Assembly: GCA_000720375.1 (NCBI GenBank)
Contig: JOAA01000041.1
Location: 1 to 64,000, forward strand
Length of the DNA: 64,000 nucleotides
Source of the DNA: Rhodococcus rhodnii
GTDB lineage: Bacteria; Actinomycetota; Actinomycetes; Mycobacteriales; Pseudonocardiaceae
Direction: 5' to 3'
The position numbers and the translations under genes are program-made. The notes beneath the pieces are model-generated. The model was given only the letters and a program-made list of their open reading frames with translations, was not told where the DNA came from and searched no databases. Below are positions 26,476 to 36,054 of this stretch, piece after piece (position 1 is the first letter of the stretch; every line of letters begins with the position of its first letter).

Positions 26476-27210
26476 ATGGCAGATACCGGCTTCCGGCGGT
26501 CGCTCTATGTCGGAGTTGATATTCGCGGGTACGGCGCCGCACCGGAGCAGCGCCAGCAGAAATGGCAGGAGACCCTGCTGCGATCCCTTGATCGCGCCGC
26601 GTCGTCAATGGGATTGAACCGTGCACGCTGGTCCCGTCAGCAACACGGCGACGCCGAACTGGCCGTTCTTCCCCACGACGAACCCGAACCGCTGGTGGTC
26701 GACGGTTTCACCCGGCGTCTGGAAGCAGAACTGCGCCAGCACAACGAGGACATGGTGCCGTGGGCCCGGCTGCGGATGCGGATGGCCGTGCACCACGGCG
26801 TGGTTGTCAACGGCCCCAACGGTTATCCCTGCCGGGACGCGGTGGTGGTGAGCAGATTGCTCGACTCCAAGCCACTGCGCGGGGTGCTCGAACAGTGGCC
26901 GGAGGCCAATCTCGCGGTGATGTTGTCCGATTTGGTCTACCGCTCGGTCGTCGAGGCGGGGCACACGTCGCTGCGTACCGACCAGTTCCGCAGGCTTGCC
27001 GTGCGGGAGAAGGAATTCAAGGGATACGGGTGGCTGTGGCTGCCCGGTTGCTCGGACACGATCGACATGTACGCGCGTCCGATCGTGCCGAGGTGGGACT
27101 CCGCGGGTGTACAAGCGAGGCCCTATGTGGTCCGTGCCGAAGAGGTGTCCGATGTAGTAGTCCGAGGGCGGCACCGGGCCACTGCGCAGCGCGGGTTCAT
27201 CAGCGGGTGA
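26476..27210 (+). CDS. Class III nucleotide-cyclase-like protein
   Basis: 244-aa cytosolic protein whose N-terminal ~165 residues fit a class III cyclase homology domain. YVGVDIRGYG carries the first metal Asp (D15), SRQQHGDAELAVLP the second (D59), and RMAVHHGVVVNGPNGYPCRDAVVVSRLLDS corresponds to the RxGxHxG...VNxAxRL block. The residues normally choosing adenine versus guanine cannot be assigned. No receiver, HAMP or membrane part. The C-terminal ~75 residues are unassigned. Pairing with a CRP-type protein upstream suggests it makes the ligand, but many such cyclase-like proteins are untested. Confidence 0.65.
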   Translation: MADTGFRRSLYVGVDIRGYGAAPEQRQQKWQETLLRSLDRAASSMGLNRARWSRQQHGDAELAVLPHDEPEPLVVDGFTRRLEAELRQHNEDMVPWARLRMRMAVHHGVVVNGPNGYPCRDAVVVSRLLDSKPLRGVLEQWPEANLAVMLSDLVYRSVVEAGHTSLRTDQFRRLAVREKEFKGYGWLWLPGCSDTIDMYARPIVPRWDSAGVQARPYVVRAEEVSDVVVRGRHRATAQRGFISG

Positions 27211-27273
27211 GGTCGGGGTGGCCTTGCCCCCAACGCCAGGCCACCTCGCCTTTCTGGGCTTATATTCGGCGCT

Positions 27274-28302
27274 GTGGTGTACCAAGCCGATGAACGGCGA
27301 TACGACAAAGCGGAATTCCGGCGCAGCGGGCGCAGCGGGCTCAAACTGCCGCTGATCTCGCTGGGCCTGTGGCAGAACTTCGGCGGTGCCCGGCCGTACG
27401 AGCACGGCAGGCAGATCGCCAGGCGTGCGTTCGACCTCGGCGTCACGCATTTCGACCTGGCCAACAACTACGGTCCGCCATACGGGTCCGCCGAGGAGAA
27501 CTTCGGCCGGATCCTGCGCGACGACCTGCGGCCGTACCGCGACGAGCTGGTGATCTCCACCAAGGCGGGCTACGACATGTGGCCCGGCCCGTACGGCGAC
27601 CACGGTTCGCGGAAGTACCTGCTCGCCTCGCTCGACCAATCGCTTGGTCGGATGGGCCTGGACTACGTCGACATCTTCTACTCGCACCGGTTCGATCCGG
27701 ACACGCCGCTGGAAGAGACGATGGGCGCGCTGGTCAGCGCCGTTCAGCAGGGCAAAGCGCTGTACGCCGGCATTTCCTCGTACTCACCCGCGAAGACCAA
27801 AGAGGCCGCTGAGCTGCTCAAGCAGGCCGGTGTGCCGTTGTTGATCCACCAGCCTTCGTACTCGATGCTCAACCGCTGGATCGAGCCGGAGCTGCTGGAC
27901 ACCCTCGAGGAGGCCGGCGCGGGCTGCATCGCGTTCTCGCCGCTGGCGCAGGGCCTGCTGACCGACAAGTACTTGAACGGCGTGCCCGAGGGTTCGCGTG
28001 CGTCACAGCAGGGCTCGTTGCAGCAGGGCCACCTCTCCGAGGAGAATCTGAACCGGGTGCGCGGCCTGAACGGGATCGCGCAACAGCGTGGTCAGAGCCT
28101 GTCGCAACTGGCGTTGACCTGGGTTTTGCGGGATCCGCGGGTCACTTCCGCGCTGATCGGCGTGAGCTCGGTCGAGCAGCTCGAGCAGAACCTGGCCGCG
28201 CTGGACGGTCCGCCGCTGACCGACGCGGAGCTGACCGAGATCGACAAGTACGCCGTGGAGTCCGGATTGGATCTGTGGCGGCCGTCACGTGTAGCCGGCT
28301 GA
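27274..28302 (+). CDS. Aldo/keto reductase (YghZ / Kv-beta-like group)
   Basis: 342-aa NADPH-dependent (beta/alpha)8-barrel reductase. Catalytic tetrad elements are visible: DLANNYGPPYG (Asp and Tyr), STKAGY (Lys) and FYSHRFDPDTPLEET (His). The NADPH pocket appears as FSPLAQGLLTDKY and SALIGVSSVEQLEQN. Long insertions and the GYDMWPGPYG segment place it with E. coli YghZ, which reduces methylglyoxal and L-glyceraldehyde 3-phosphate. GTG start. It stands alone before the ectoine operon. Confidence 0.9.
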   Translation: MVYQADERRYDKAEFRRSGRSGLKLPLISLGLWQNFGGARPYEHGRQIARRAFDLGVTHFDLANNYGPPYGSAEENFGRILRDDLRPYRDELVISTKAGYDMWPGPYGDHGSRKYLLASLDQSLGRMGLDYVDIFYSHRFDPDTPLEETMGALVSAVQQGKALYAGISSYSPAKTKEAAELLKQAGVPLLIHQPSYSMLNRWIEPELLDTLEEAGAGCIAFSPLAQGLLTDKYLNGVPEGSRASQQGSLQQGHLSEENLNRVRGLNGIAQQRGQSLSQLALTWVLRDPRVTSALIGVSSVEQLEQNLAALDGPPLTDAELTEIDKYAVESGLDLWRPSRVAG

Positions 28303-28316
28303 CGATCTGGCAACGC

Positions 28317-28348
28317 GCGTGCGCGCGACGCTAAGCAAGCGCGCACGC
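28317..28348. terminator. Hairpin after aldo/keto reductase
   Basis: Perfect 9-bp stem GCGTGCGCG / CGCGCACGC, 14 nt after the reductase stop. No T-run. Confidence 0.6.
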
Positions 28349-28464
28349 ACCGTTCAACAGTCTGTACTGATCAACACAGGCCTTTTCACGTTCCCCCAGG
28401 TCGGCCGTCCGGACGAAACCTGATGGGCTGATCGGTCGAAACTCCTCTGTTACGTTCCTCTGGC

Positions 28465-28971
28465 ATGTCCGGAAAAACCTTCGGCCAGGCTGTTGTGGAT
28501 ATTCCGTCCACTTCGGACGGTGCGGGAATGTGGCGGCTGGCGCGGGATTCGCGCACGCTCGACCTGAACTCTTCGTACTCCTACTTGCTGTGGTGCAGAG
28601 ATTTCGCCGGTACCTCCGCGGTCGTGAAGATCGACGGTGAGGTGATCGGGTTCGTCAACGGGTACCTGCGCCCGAACCAGCCCGACACGCTGGTGATCTG
28701 GCAGATCGCGGTGTCCGACGCGCACCGGGGCAGAGGCTTCGCCACGGCGTTGCTGGACAACCTGGTGCGCCGCACCGGTGCGAGACACCTCGAAGCCACC
28801 GTCACTTCGGACAACGACGCATCCATCGCGATGTTCCGCGCGCTCGCTGCCCGCTGGGGTGCCGGCCTCACCGGCAACCAGCTGTTCAGCGCCGACCAGT
28901 TCCCTGACGACCACGCGGCCGAGTTCCTGTTCCGGATCGGCCCGTTCCTGTCGGCCAACGCGCCTTCCTAG
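28465..28971 (+). CDS. ectA: L-2,4-diaminobutyrate acetyltransferase
   Basis: 168-aa GNAT enzyme making N-gamma-acetyl-diaminobutyrate in ectoine synthesis. The acetyl-CoA loop is VSDAHRGRGFATALLD, and the family N-terminus (IPSTSDGAGMWRLARDSRTLDLNSSYSYL) is intact. First gene of ectABCD; the gap to ectB is 24 nt. No convincing promoter hexamers were found in 28349-28464. Confidence 0.96.
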   Translation: MSGKTFGQAVVDIPSTSDGAGMWRLARDSRTLDLNSSYSYLLWCRDFAGTSAVVKIDGEVIGFVNGYLRPNQPDTLVIWQIAVSDAHRGRGFATALLDNLVRRTGARHLEATVTSDNDASIAMFRALAARWGAGLTGNQLFSADQFPDDHAAEFLFRIGPFLSANAPS

Positions 28972-28995
28972 CTCATCTGAACACCACGGAGAACC

Positions 28996-30246
28996 GTGAA
29001 CATTTTCGAGACGCTCGAATCCGAGGTCCGCAGCTACTGCCGTGGCTGGCCGACCACCTTCGACAAGGCCACCGGCAGCCTGCTCTACGACGAAACCGGC
29101 AAGGAGTACCTGGACTTCTTCGCCGGAGCGGGATCGCTCAACTACGGTCACAACAACCCGCTGCTCAAGCGGGCCGTCATCGACTACATGCTCGCCGACG
29201 GGATCACGCACTCGCTCGACATGCACACCGCGGCGAAGCGCGACCTGCTGGAGTCCTTTGCGGACATCGTGCTCAAGCCGCGGGACCTTGACTACAAGGT
29301 GATGTTCCCCGGCCCGGCCGGTGCGAACGCGGTCGAAGCCGCGCTCAAGCTGGCCCGCAAGGTGACCGGCCGTGAGTCGATCATCAACTTCACCAACGCC
29401 TTCCACGGCATGACTCTCGGTGCCCTGTCCGTGACCGGGAACTCGATGAAGCGCAGTGGCGCGGGCATTCCGCTCGTGCACGCGACGCCTATGCCGTACG
29501 ACAACTACTTCGACGGCCAGACTCCGGATTTCCTTTTCTTCGAACGGCTTCTGGCCGACAGCGGCAGCGGGCTGAACGAGCCCGCCGCGGTGATCGTCGA
29601 GACCGTGCAGGGTGAAGGCGGGATCAACGCGGCACGAGCCGAATGGCTGCGTGGACTGGCCGATCTGTGCCACCGCAACGGAATTCTGCTGATCGTCGAC
29701 GATGTCCAGATGGGCTGCGGCCGGACCGGGCCGTTCTTCAGCTTCGAGATCGCCGGGATCAAGCCGGACATCGTGTGCCTGTCCAAATCCATTGGCGGAT
29801 ACGGACTTCCGCTCGCGCTGACGCTGCTCAAGCCGGAGCTGGACGTCTGGGAGCCGGGTGAGCACAACGGAACCTTCCGCGGCATCAACCCCGCCTTCGT
29901 CGCGGCCACCGAGGCACTGAAGGTCTACTGGCAGGACGACAAGCTCGAGAAGAGCACGCTGGCCAAGGGCGAGCAGGTCGGCCGGGCGCTGACCGGGCTC
30001 GTCGAGTCCTACTCGGACGTGCCGATGCGGGCCAAAGGCCGTGGCCTGGCAAGGGGTTTGCAGTTCGAGGACGCCGAGCTGGCCGACCAGGTGTGCAAGA
30101 ACGCCTTCGAAGCGGGCCTGCTGATGGAGACGTCCGGACCGGACGGTGAGGTCGTGAAGCTGATGCCGCCGCTCACCATCAGCGATGACGAGCTGGAAGT
30201 CGGACTGTCCATTTTGGCGGCGTCGGTGAAGGGAGTCGTGGCTTGA
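28996..30246 (+). CDS. ectB: Diaminobutyrate-2-oxoglutarate transaminase
   Basis: 416-aa class III PLP aminotransferase that makes L-2,4-diaminobutyrate from aspartate semialdehyde and glutamate. It has [15 protein letters not shown], the PLP-contacting [11 protein letters not shown] and the Schiff-base lysine in [12 protein letters not shown]. It overlaps ectC by 4 nt. Confidence 0.96.
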   Translation: MNIFETLESEVRSYCRGWPTTFDKATGSLLYDETGKEYLDFFAGAGSLNYGHNNPLLKRAVIDYMLADGITHSLDMHTAAKRDLLESFADIVLKPRDLDYKVMFPGPAGANAVEAALKLARKVTGRESIINFTNAFHGMTLGALSVTGNSMKRSGAGIPLVHATPMPYDNYFDGQTPDFLFFERLLADSGSGLNEPAAVIVETVQGEGGINAARAEWLRGLADLCHRNGILLIVDDVQMGCGRTGPFFSFEIAGIKPDIVCLSKSIGGYGLPLALTLLKPELDVWEPGEHNGTFRGINPAFVAATEALKVYWQDDKLEKSTLAKGEQVGRALTGLVESYSDVPMRAKGRGLARGLQFEDAELADQVCKNAFEAGLLMETSGPDGEVVKLMPPLTISDDELEVGLSILAASVKGVVA

Positions 30247-30638
30247 TCGTCCGTACCACCCACGAGATCACCGACACCGACCGCGACGTGCAGACGCCGA
30301 ACTGGCGCAGCAAAAGGCTTGTCCTCGCCGGCGAGCAGGTCGGGTTCTCGGTGCACGAGACAACGCTGTACGCGGGCACCGTCAACGACTTCTGGTACGC
30401 CAACCATGTCGAGGCTGTCTTCGTCGTCGAAGGCGAAGGTGAGTTGGAGGACAAGGAAACCGGCCTGGTCTACCAGCTCGGGCCCGGCTCGATGTACCTG
30501 CTCGACGGGCACGAACACCACCAGCTGAGGCCGAGAACCCTGATGCGCACGGTATGCGTCTTCAACCCACCCGTCACCGGCCGTGAAGTCCATGACGAGC
30601 ACGGTGTCTACCCCCTGATCGCGGAAGGAGCGACATGA
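30243..30638 (+). CDS. ectC: L-ectoine synthase
   Basis: 131-aa cupin that closes the ectoine ring. Family N-terminus [15 protein letters not shown] and cupin strands [16 protein letters not shown] and [13 protein letters not shown]. The conserved N-terminus fixes the start at a TTG (30243-30245) overlapping the ectB TGA, so this gene depends on coupling with ectB. It overlaps ectD by 4 nt. Confidence 0.95.
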   Translation: MIVRTTHEITDTDRDVQTPNWRSKRLVLAGEQVGFSVHETTLYAGTVNDFWYANHVEAVFVVEGEGELEDKETGLVYQLGPGSMYLLDGHEHHQLRPRTLMRTVCVFNPPVTGREVHDEHGVYPLIAEGAT

Positions 30639-31546
30639 CAGTCACCAGCACCCGAGCCGCGGACCGCTATCCGACCCGAGTGATCGGGGAGCCCGGCCTG
30701 ATCGAACGGACCGACCCGACGGTCTGGGCGAACGCGCCAGGGCCGGTCGACCCCGCGACGCTGGCCTCGCACGATGCCAAGGGGTACTCGGTCGACGAGG
30801 GCGTGCTCAGCAAGCAGGAAGTGCGGACGTACTGGCAGGAACTCGGCCGGCTGACCGGCGACACGAGGCTGCGCGCGGACGAACGTGTGGTCATCGAGAA
30901 GGAGTCGCAGGAGATCAGGTCGATCTTCGAGGTGCACAAGATCAGCCAGCTGATCGCCGAGCTGATCAGGGATCCGCGGATCCTCGACCGGGCCCGCCAG
31001 TTGCTCGGTTCGGAGGTCTACGTGCACCAGAGCCGGGTGAACTTCATGCCCGGCTTCAAGGGCAAAGGATTCTACTGGCACTCGGACTTCGAGACCTGGC
31101 ACGCGGAGGACGGCATGGCGGCGCCGCGTGCGGTGAGCATGTCGCTCGCGCTGACCGACAACTACCCCTTCAACGGCGGCCTGATGGTGATGCCCGGATC
31201 ACACCGGACGTTCGTGCCCTGCATCGGCCAGACACCGGCCAACCACTACAAGGAGTCGTTGAAGGAACAGGAGATCGGCGTTCCCAGCCGGGAGAACATC
31301 ACCGCGCTCGCCGCGAAGCACGGCATCGACCAGTTCACCGGCGAGGCGGGCTCGGCGCTGTGGTTCGACGCGAACATCATGCACGGCTCCGGCAACAACA
31401 TCACGCCGTTCCCGCGGTCGAACATCTTCGTGGTGTTCAACAGTGTCGAGAACACTTTGCAGGAGCCGTTCGCGGCGCCCGCGCCCCGGCCGACCTTCAT
31501 CGCCAGCCGCGATTTCACCCCATTGGCCCGTGGGCCCCGGGTGTGA
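30635..31546 (+). CDS. ectD: Ectoine 5-hydroxylase
   Basis: 303-aa Fe(II)/2-oxoglutarate dioxygenase forming 5-hydroxyectoine. Iron ligands are H149 and D151 ([10 protein letters not shown]) and H250 ([11 protein letters not shown]). The signature segment [18 protein letters not shown] is intact. Last gene of the operon; together these genes make the osmo- and thermo-protectants ectoine and hydroxyectoine. Confidence 0.96.
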   Translation: MTVTSTRAADRYPTRVIGEPGLIERTDPTVWANAPGPVDPATLASHDAKGYSVDEGVLSKQEVRTYWQELGRLTGDTRLRADERVVIEKESQEIRSIFEVHKISQLIAELIRDPRILDRARQLLGSEVYVHQSRVNFMPGFKGKGFYWHSDFETWHAEDGMAAPRAVSMSLALTDNYPFNGGLMVMPGSHRTFVPCIGQTPANHYKESLKEQEIGVPSRENITALAAKHGIDQFTGEAGSALWFDANIMHGSGNNITPFPRSNIFVVFNSVENTLQEPFAAPAPRPTFIASRDFTPLARGPRV

Positions 31547-31674
31547 TGGATCACATGCGCTCTGTTACCGTTAGAGCGTAGTGATCTCGCTCAGCCGGAT
31601 TGCGGTCACGTGCCAGTCGGTCTTCCACTCGGGGTGGGGCCGGCGAAACCCGTGACCAGGCCGTGTGAGTGTGG

Positions 31675-31720
31675 CCCCTTGCCAACCGGATCGGGACCGG
31701 GCGGCAAGGGGTCGATTTTT
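31675..31720 (+). terminator. Rho-independent terminator of ectABCD
   Basis: Stem CCCCTTGCC / GGCAAGGGG (31675-31683 and 31703-31711) with an inner CCGG-type stem, followed by TTTTT at 31716-31720. A smaller hairpin CGCTCT / AGAGCG lies at 31558-31578. The rest of the 271-nt gap up to the SARP gene carries nothing else I can identify. Confidence 0.85.
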
Positions 31721-31817
31721 GTCGTGGGCTTTCCGCCGATTGGCCGGTAAACCTTTACTTCTCCCCCCTTCTTCGACTTACCTTGGTCACCGGCAGTAAG
31801 GGACGGGGGAGGACGAA

Positions 31818-34421
31818 GTGAGTACGGGGGAGACTGGTGAAGACGACCATGCCGTCATCCGGTTCGGTGTGCTCGGGCCGGTGCAGGCAGTGGTCAACGG
31901 GGAACCGGTGGCGTTGGGCGGGCCGGGTGTACGTGGTCTGCTCGCCATGCTTTTGTTACGTCCCAACGAGGTTGTCCCGGTAGAGGACATCCTCGACGGG
32001 TTGTGGGGCGATGATCCGCCGCTGACCGCGCGGACCATCGTGCAGAACTACGTTTCGCGATTACGCAGACAGTTACGGCTGGTCGACCCCACTGGATCGG
32101 TCTGGATCGACACGCAGTTGCCCGGCTACCAACTGATTGTCGACGAGGACCTGATCGACGTCAGCCAGGCGACGTGGCTGCTCAACCGGGCGAGGCACGA
32201 ACATCCGGTGCGGCGCGCGGAGATGCTGCGGGAGGCGCTGAGCCTGTGGCGTGGACCGGTTCTGGCCGACGTGTCGCCGCGGATCAGCGCGCCGGAGCTG
32301 GACGATCTGCGGTTCGCCGTGCTGGAGGCCCGGATCGAAGCCGATCTCGACCTGGGCAGGCACGCCGAACTGATCGGCGAGCTGGCCACCTTTGCCGAGG
32401 CGTATCCGTTCCGGGAGCAGATGATCGCGCACCTGATGCTGGCGCTGTACCGGACCGGCCGGCGGGCGGACGCTCTTGAGGCGTACCAACGTTTCGCGCG
32501 CCGGGCGGCCGAGGACCTCGGTATCGATCCAGGCCCGGCGCTGCGGGAACTGCACGAGCGCGTGCTCAACGATGACTCGACTTTGCTGCTGCCCGCGCCC
32601 GCGCCGCTCGTCCCGCCGAAGGTCGGTGTGGTCGTGCCCGCGCAGTTGCCGCCCGCGCCGGTCGGATTCCAGGGCCGCGACGAGGAACTGGTCTGGCTCG
32701 ACCAACTGCTCGCCGAGGACCACGGCGAGGCGACGCCGATCGGCGTGATCTGCGGGCCTGCCGGGATCGGGAAGACCGCGCTGACGGCGTTATGGGGCCG
32801 GATGGTCGACCACGAGTTCCCGGACGGCCAGCTTTTCGCTGGGCTGCGCGGATTTCACCCCGAGCACCCGCCGCTCGACCCCGGCGAGGTGCTCGGCCAG
32901 TTCCTGCTGACCCTTGGCGTACCGGCGAACGAGGTGCCCGCGGACACCGATGACCGCGCGGCGCTTTACCGTTCGCTGCTCGCACACCGGCGCGTGCTCG
33001 TAATGCTTGATGACGCACGGGATTCCGCGCAGGTCAGGCTCCTGCTGCCGGGCGGATCGCGGGCGCTGGTGCTGATCACCAGCCGTGTTCGTCTTGAAGG
33101 GATGGTGGCCCGCAGCGGTGCGTGGCTGCTCGATCTGGAACCGCTTCCGGTGGCCGACTCGGTCCGGGTGATCGACTCGATCGTCGGTGCCGGGCGGATC
33201 GAGCACGCCCGGCTCGAGCGGTTCGCCGAGTTATGCGGCGGTTGGCCACAGGCGTTACGGATCGTCGCCGCACGGCTTGCCGCGCGCCAGGAATGGATCG
33301 CCGACGAGCTGATCGCCGAACTCGGTGACGAACGCACGAGGTTGGCCGCGTTGGCGGCGGAACACTCCGATACCAGTGTGCGGGCCGGTTTCGAGCTGAC
33401 GTACCGGCGGCTGGCCGAGCCGGACGCGTTCCGGTTGCTCGGCATGTTCCCCGGACCGTCCATCAGTCCGGGCGCGATGGCCGCGCTGCAGTCGCTCGAC
33501 GTCGCCGCGGCCCGGCGAAACCTGCGGGCGCTCGCCGACGCGTTCATGGTGACCGAGACCAGCCAGGACGTGTTCGTGATGCACGATCTCATTCGCCTGC
33601 ACGCCAAGGAGCTCGCTCCGGTCGGCGACGAGCGTGCGGCCGCGGTCGACCGGCTCGTCTCGTACTACCTCGGTGCCGCTGACGCCGCTCGGCGGTTCTT
33701 CGGGCCGATGGCTTACCCCGCCGGGAAAACGGACAATTACGACTTTGGTGATGTCGGACAGGCGGTGTTGTGGTTCGAGCGGGAGTGGCCGACTCTGTTG
33801 GCCCTGTTGGACCTTGCGACTCCTGGCGACGCGTGGCGGCTCGCCCGGATGGCTCACGACTTCTGGGTTGCCCGCCCGACCCGGCCTTCGATTGTCCACA
33901 AAGGACTGGCGATCGCGGTTTCCGCTGGTGATCTTGAGGGTGAGGCGTGGCTGCGGCACGCCCGGTGCGCTTTGGGGTATTCCGCGGAAACGGTTCCGGA
34001 TGCCGTGCGGGTCATCGAGATCGCCGCCCAGCTCGGCGACTCCCGCCTTGCCGCCGTGGGACATGAAGCGTTGGCAACTGTCTACAGTGGAGAGGAAGCG
34101 CTGGCGGAGTTCGCCAAGGCCCTTGAGCACTACCAGGAAGTGGGCGAGCCCGGGCTTTCCGTGCTCACGCACGCCCGACTCGCGTTGCTGTACGTGGAAA
34201 TGGGCGACAACGGGACAGCGGAACGACACGCCCGTACCGCGGTCGAGCATGCGGACGCGGTGTTCGCCGAGGCGTTCTGCCGGGAAGTGTTCGGCCGTGT
34301 GCTGTCCGCGCAAGGCGCTGTTTCCGCCGCACAGCAACAATGGCGGCGATCCTTGGAACTGTACGCGCAGGTCAGCGAGCGCCGGGCGGAACAAATGCGG
34401 GATTTGATCGACGGCGTTTAG
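31818..34421 (+). CDS. SARP/AfsR-type transcriptional regulator
   Basis: 867-aa multidomain activator. An OmpR-like winged helix (residues ~12-100; IRFGVLGPVQAVVNGEPVALGG...RTIVQNYVSRLRRQL) is followed by a bacterial transcriptional activation domain (~105-250), an NB-ARC ATPase with Walker A GPAGIGKTAL near 313-322 and Walker B RVLVMLDDA, and a C-terminal helical TPR-like part. GGGGGAGGA precedes the GTG. Such proteins activate specialised-metabolite or stress genes. It follows the ectoine operon but is separated from it by a strong terminator, so a link is not shown. Confidence 0.92.
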   Translation: MSTGETGEDDHAVIRFGVLGPVQAVVNGEPVALGGPGVRGLLAMLLLRPNEVVPVEDILDGLWGDDPPLTARTIVQNYVSRLRRQLRLVDPTGSVWIDTQLPGYQLIVDEDLIDVSQATWLLNRARHEHPVRRAEMLREALSLWRGPVLADVSPRISAPELDDLRFAVLEARIEADLDLGRHAELIGELATFAEAYPFREQMIAHLMLALYRTGRRADALEAYQRFARRAAEDLGIDPGPALRELHERVLNDDSTLLLPAPAPLVPPKVGVVVPAQLPPAPVGFQGRDEELVWLDQLLAEDHGEATPIGVICGPAGIGKTALTALWGRMVDHEFPDGQLFAGLRGFHPEHPPLDPGEVLGQFLLTLGVPANEVPADTDDRAALYRSLLAHRRVLVMLDDARDSAQVRLLLPGGSRALVLITSRVRLEGMVARSGAWLLDLEPLPVADSVRVIDSIVGAGRIEHARLERFAELCGGWPQALRIVAARLAARQEWIADELIAELGDERTRLAALAAEHSDTSVRAGFELTYRRLAEPDAFRLLGMFPGPSISPGAMAALQSLDVAAARRNLRALADAFMVTETSQDVFVMHDLIRLHAKELAPVGDERAAAVDRLVSYYLGAADAARRFFGPMAYPAGKTDNYDFGDVGQAVLWFEREWPTLLALLDLATPGDAWRLARMAHDFWVARPTRPSIVHKGLAIAVSAGDLEGEAWLRHARCALGYSAETVPDAVRVIEIAAQLGDSRLAAVGHEALATVYSGEEALAEFAKALEHYQEVGEPGLSVLTHARLALLYVEMGDNGTAERHARTAVEHADAVFAEAFCREVFGRVLSAQGAVSAAQQQWRRSLELYAQVSERRAEQMRDLIDGV

Positions 34422-34482
34422 CGCACAGTTAGTGATGTTGATTGACGAGCTGGCAGGCTACCCGCGGCGCCACACCGGGGGC

Positions 34483-34511
34483 GGCCGGCACGCCGAGGGG
34501 GAGTGCCGGCC
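34483..34511. terminator. Hairpin between convergent genes
   Basis: Perfect 9-bp stem GGCCGGCAC / GTGCCGGCC between the SARP gene and the converging SGNH hydrolase gene; it could serve both. Confidence 0.65.
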
Positions 34512-34519
34512 GGGCACCT

Positions 34520-35299
34520 TCAATCGTTGACGGGAATGTCGCCCAATGGGCGCAGTTCCGGGCGTTTCGGGGTCACACCGTCCCCCATGGACTCGCCCTT
34601 GATGTGCCGTTTGACCCACGGCATCAGGTGAACCCGCGTCCAGTCCAGATCGGCCTTGCGCAACTTGAACCACGACGTGATCCGCTCCTGCGGCGGCCAC
34701 GGCTCGCGCCAGTCCTCGTCGGTCGGCACACCGAGCACCTCGGCCGCGCGCAACGCGATCCGCCGATGCCCCTCGGAGGAGAAGTGCAGCCGGTCGTCGC
34801 TCCACGCCCGCGCGTCACTGAGCACGTGCATCGCCCACAGATCCACGATCCGCGCGCCATGCCGGTCGGCGATGGCGTGCAGATGCTCGTTGTAGATGGC
34901 GACCTTCGCGCGAACCCGGCGCACCATCGGCATCGCCTTGGGGTCCGGACCAGCGAAGATCAGCACCTCGCTGCCGGCGTCCTGAACGTCCACAATGGCT
35001 TGCTCAAGCCGGCCGGCGAGCTCGTCGACATCACTGCCCGGCACGATCAGGTCATTGCCGCCCGCGCAGATGGTGACGAGGTCAGGCTTGGCTGCGATGG
35101 CCAACGGCACCTGCTCGTCGATGATCTCGGTCATCATCTTGCCGCGAATGGCGAGGTTGGCGTACCGGAAGTTCGGGTCCCGCTCGGCCATCAACTCGGC
35201 AAGGCGATCCGCCCACCCCCGAAACCCGCCAGACTCGTCCGCGTCGCTCAACCCCTCGGTGAAGCTGTCCCCGATTGCGACCCAGCTACCCCAGCCCAC
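34520..35299 (-). CDS. SGNH/GDSL hydrolase
   Basis: 259-aa cytosolic esterase-like protein. Block I is AIGDSFTEGLSD with the nucleophile Ser, block III is CAGGNDL, and the C-terminal catalytic pair is WSDDRLHFSSEGH. The Gly block is NLAIRGKMM. The GTG at 35299 is chosen because GGAGGG lies 7 nt upstream and it gives the usual short N-terminus. Substrate unknown. Nothing definite is seen in the 290-nt gap to the divergent ESX-like module. Confidence 0.88.
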   Translation of the reverse strand: MGWGSWVAIGDSFTEGLSDADESGGFRGWADRLAELMAERDPNFRYANLAIRGKMMTEIIDEQVPLAIAAKPDLVTICAGGNDLIVPGSDVDELAGRLEQAIVDVQDAGSEVLIFAGPDPKAMPMVRRVRAKVAIYNEHLHAIADRHGARIVDLWAMHVLSDARAWSDDRLHFSSEGHRRIALRAAEVLGVPTDEDWREPWPPQERITSWFKLRKADLDWTRVHLMPWVKRHIKGESMGDGVTPKRPELRPLGDIPVND

Positions 35300-35589
35300 G
35301 CCATCCCTCCCGAAGGTCGTTGCCGCCCCCAACCAAAGGTCAGGATGCCTAATGGACGGCTACCTACGCCACCGTCGGTTGCAATTGGCAATACAGCCGT
35401 CACGGTGTGTGATTTACTGGGTCGGTTTGTTCTGGTGTTGACGGCTTTGACCAGCAAAGTCAGTGGCGAAGAACACTCGGGAGTCACTGTCCCATTACGA
35501 CTGCAGGTGTATGCCGGAACCGATCACCTCGTTCCGACATCACAGTTACGATGCGGAGTTGGAGAGGAATCGCCTAACCGGGGGACACG

Positions 35590-36054
35590 ATGCCAGACGG
35601 GACGCCCAAGCCGGATCCGAACGACCCGGCTTACCAGGACGCCTACCAGCGCGCCATGGAAGAAGGCCGCAAGGACAACACTGGCGGCGGCCTCTTCGGC
35701 ATCTTCGAGACCATCGCGGACATGGCGACGGCCGCGGAGGCTGGCGCGTTCGCTGTCCGTCCGGACGTCGCCCAGGAAGTCGTCAAGCAGCTCACCAAGA
35801 TCCAAGACCAAGTGGCGAAGATGCAACGAGGAGTCATGGGTACGGCGATGGGCCAGAAGCTTGGCGGGGGTTATGCGGCACAAGTCGCGACGTTCAATAC
35901 GCAAGTGACCGAAGAGGGACCAGGCAAGCTGCTGACAACGTTTTCTGGCGAACTCGAGCAGCTCAAGGCCGCCGTGGAGAAGAGCATCGCTCACTACACC
36001 GGTTCGGACAGTGGTAACCGTCGCCGGGTTGACGGCGCAGGAGGAGGACTGTGA
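35590..36054 (+). CDS. Small ESX-module protein of unknown function
   Basis: 154-aa acidic, helical protein with no signal peptide. Composition (DPNDPAYQDAYQRAMEEGR, then MATAAEAGAFAVRPDVAQEVVKQLTKIQDQV) resembles small WXG100/PE-associated proteins in actinobacterial type VII loci, but no WxG motif is present. It overlaps the following lipoprotein gene by 4 nt. Confidence 0.55.
   Translation: MPDGTPKPDPNDPAYQDAYQRAMEEGRKDNTGGGLFGIFETIADMATAAEAGAFAVRPDVAQEVVKQLTKIQDQVAKMQRGVMGTAMGQKLGGGYAAQVATFNTQVTEEGPGKLLTTFSGELEQLKAAVEKSIAHYTGSDSGNRRRVDGAGGGL

Noticed and set aside
28450..29865. Minus-strand 471-codon open frame opposite ectA/ectB
   Set aside because: Antisense shadow; the plus strand carries the recognisable ectoine genes.
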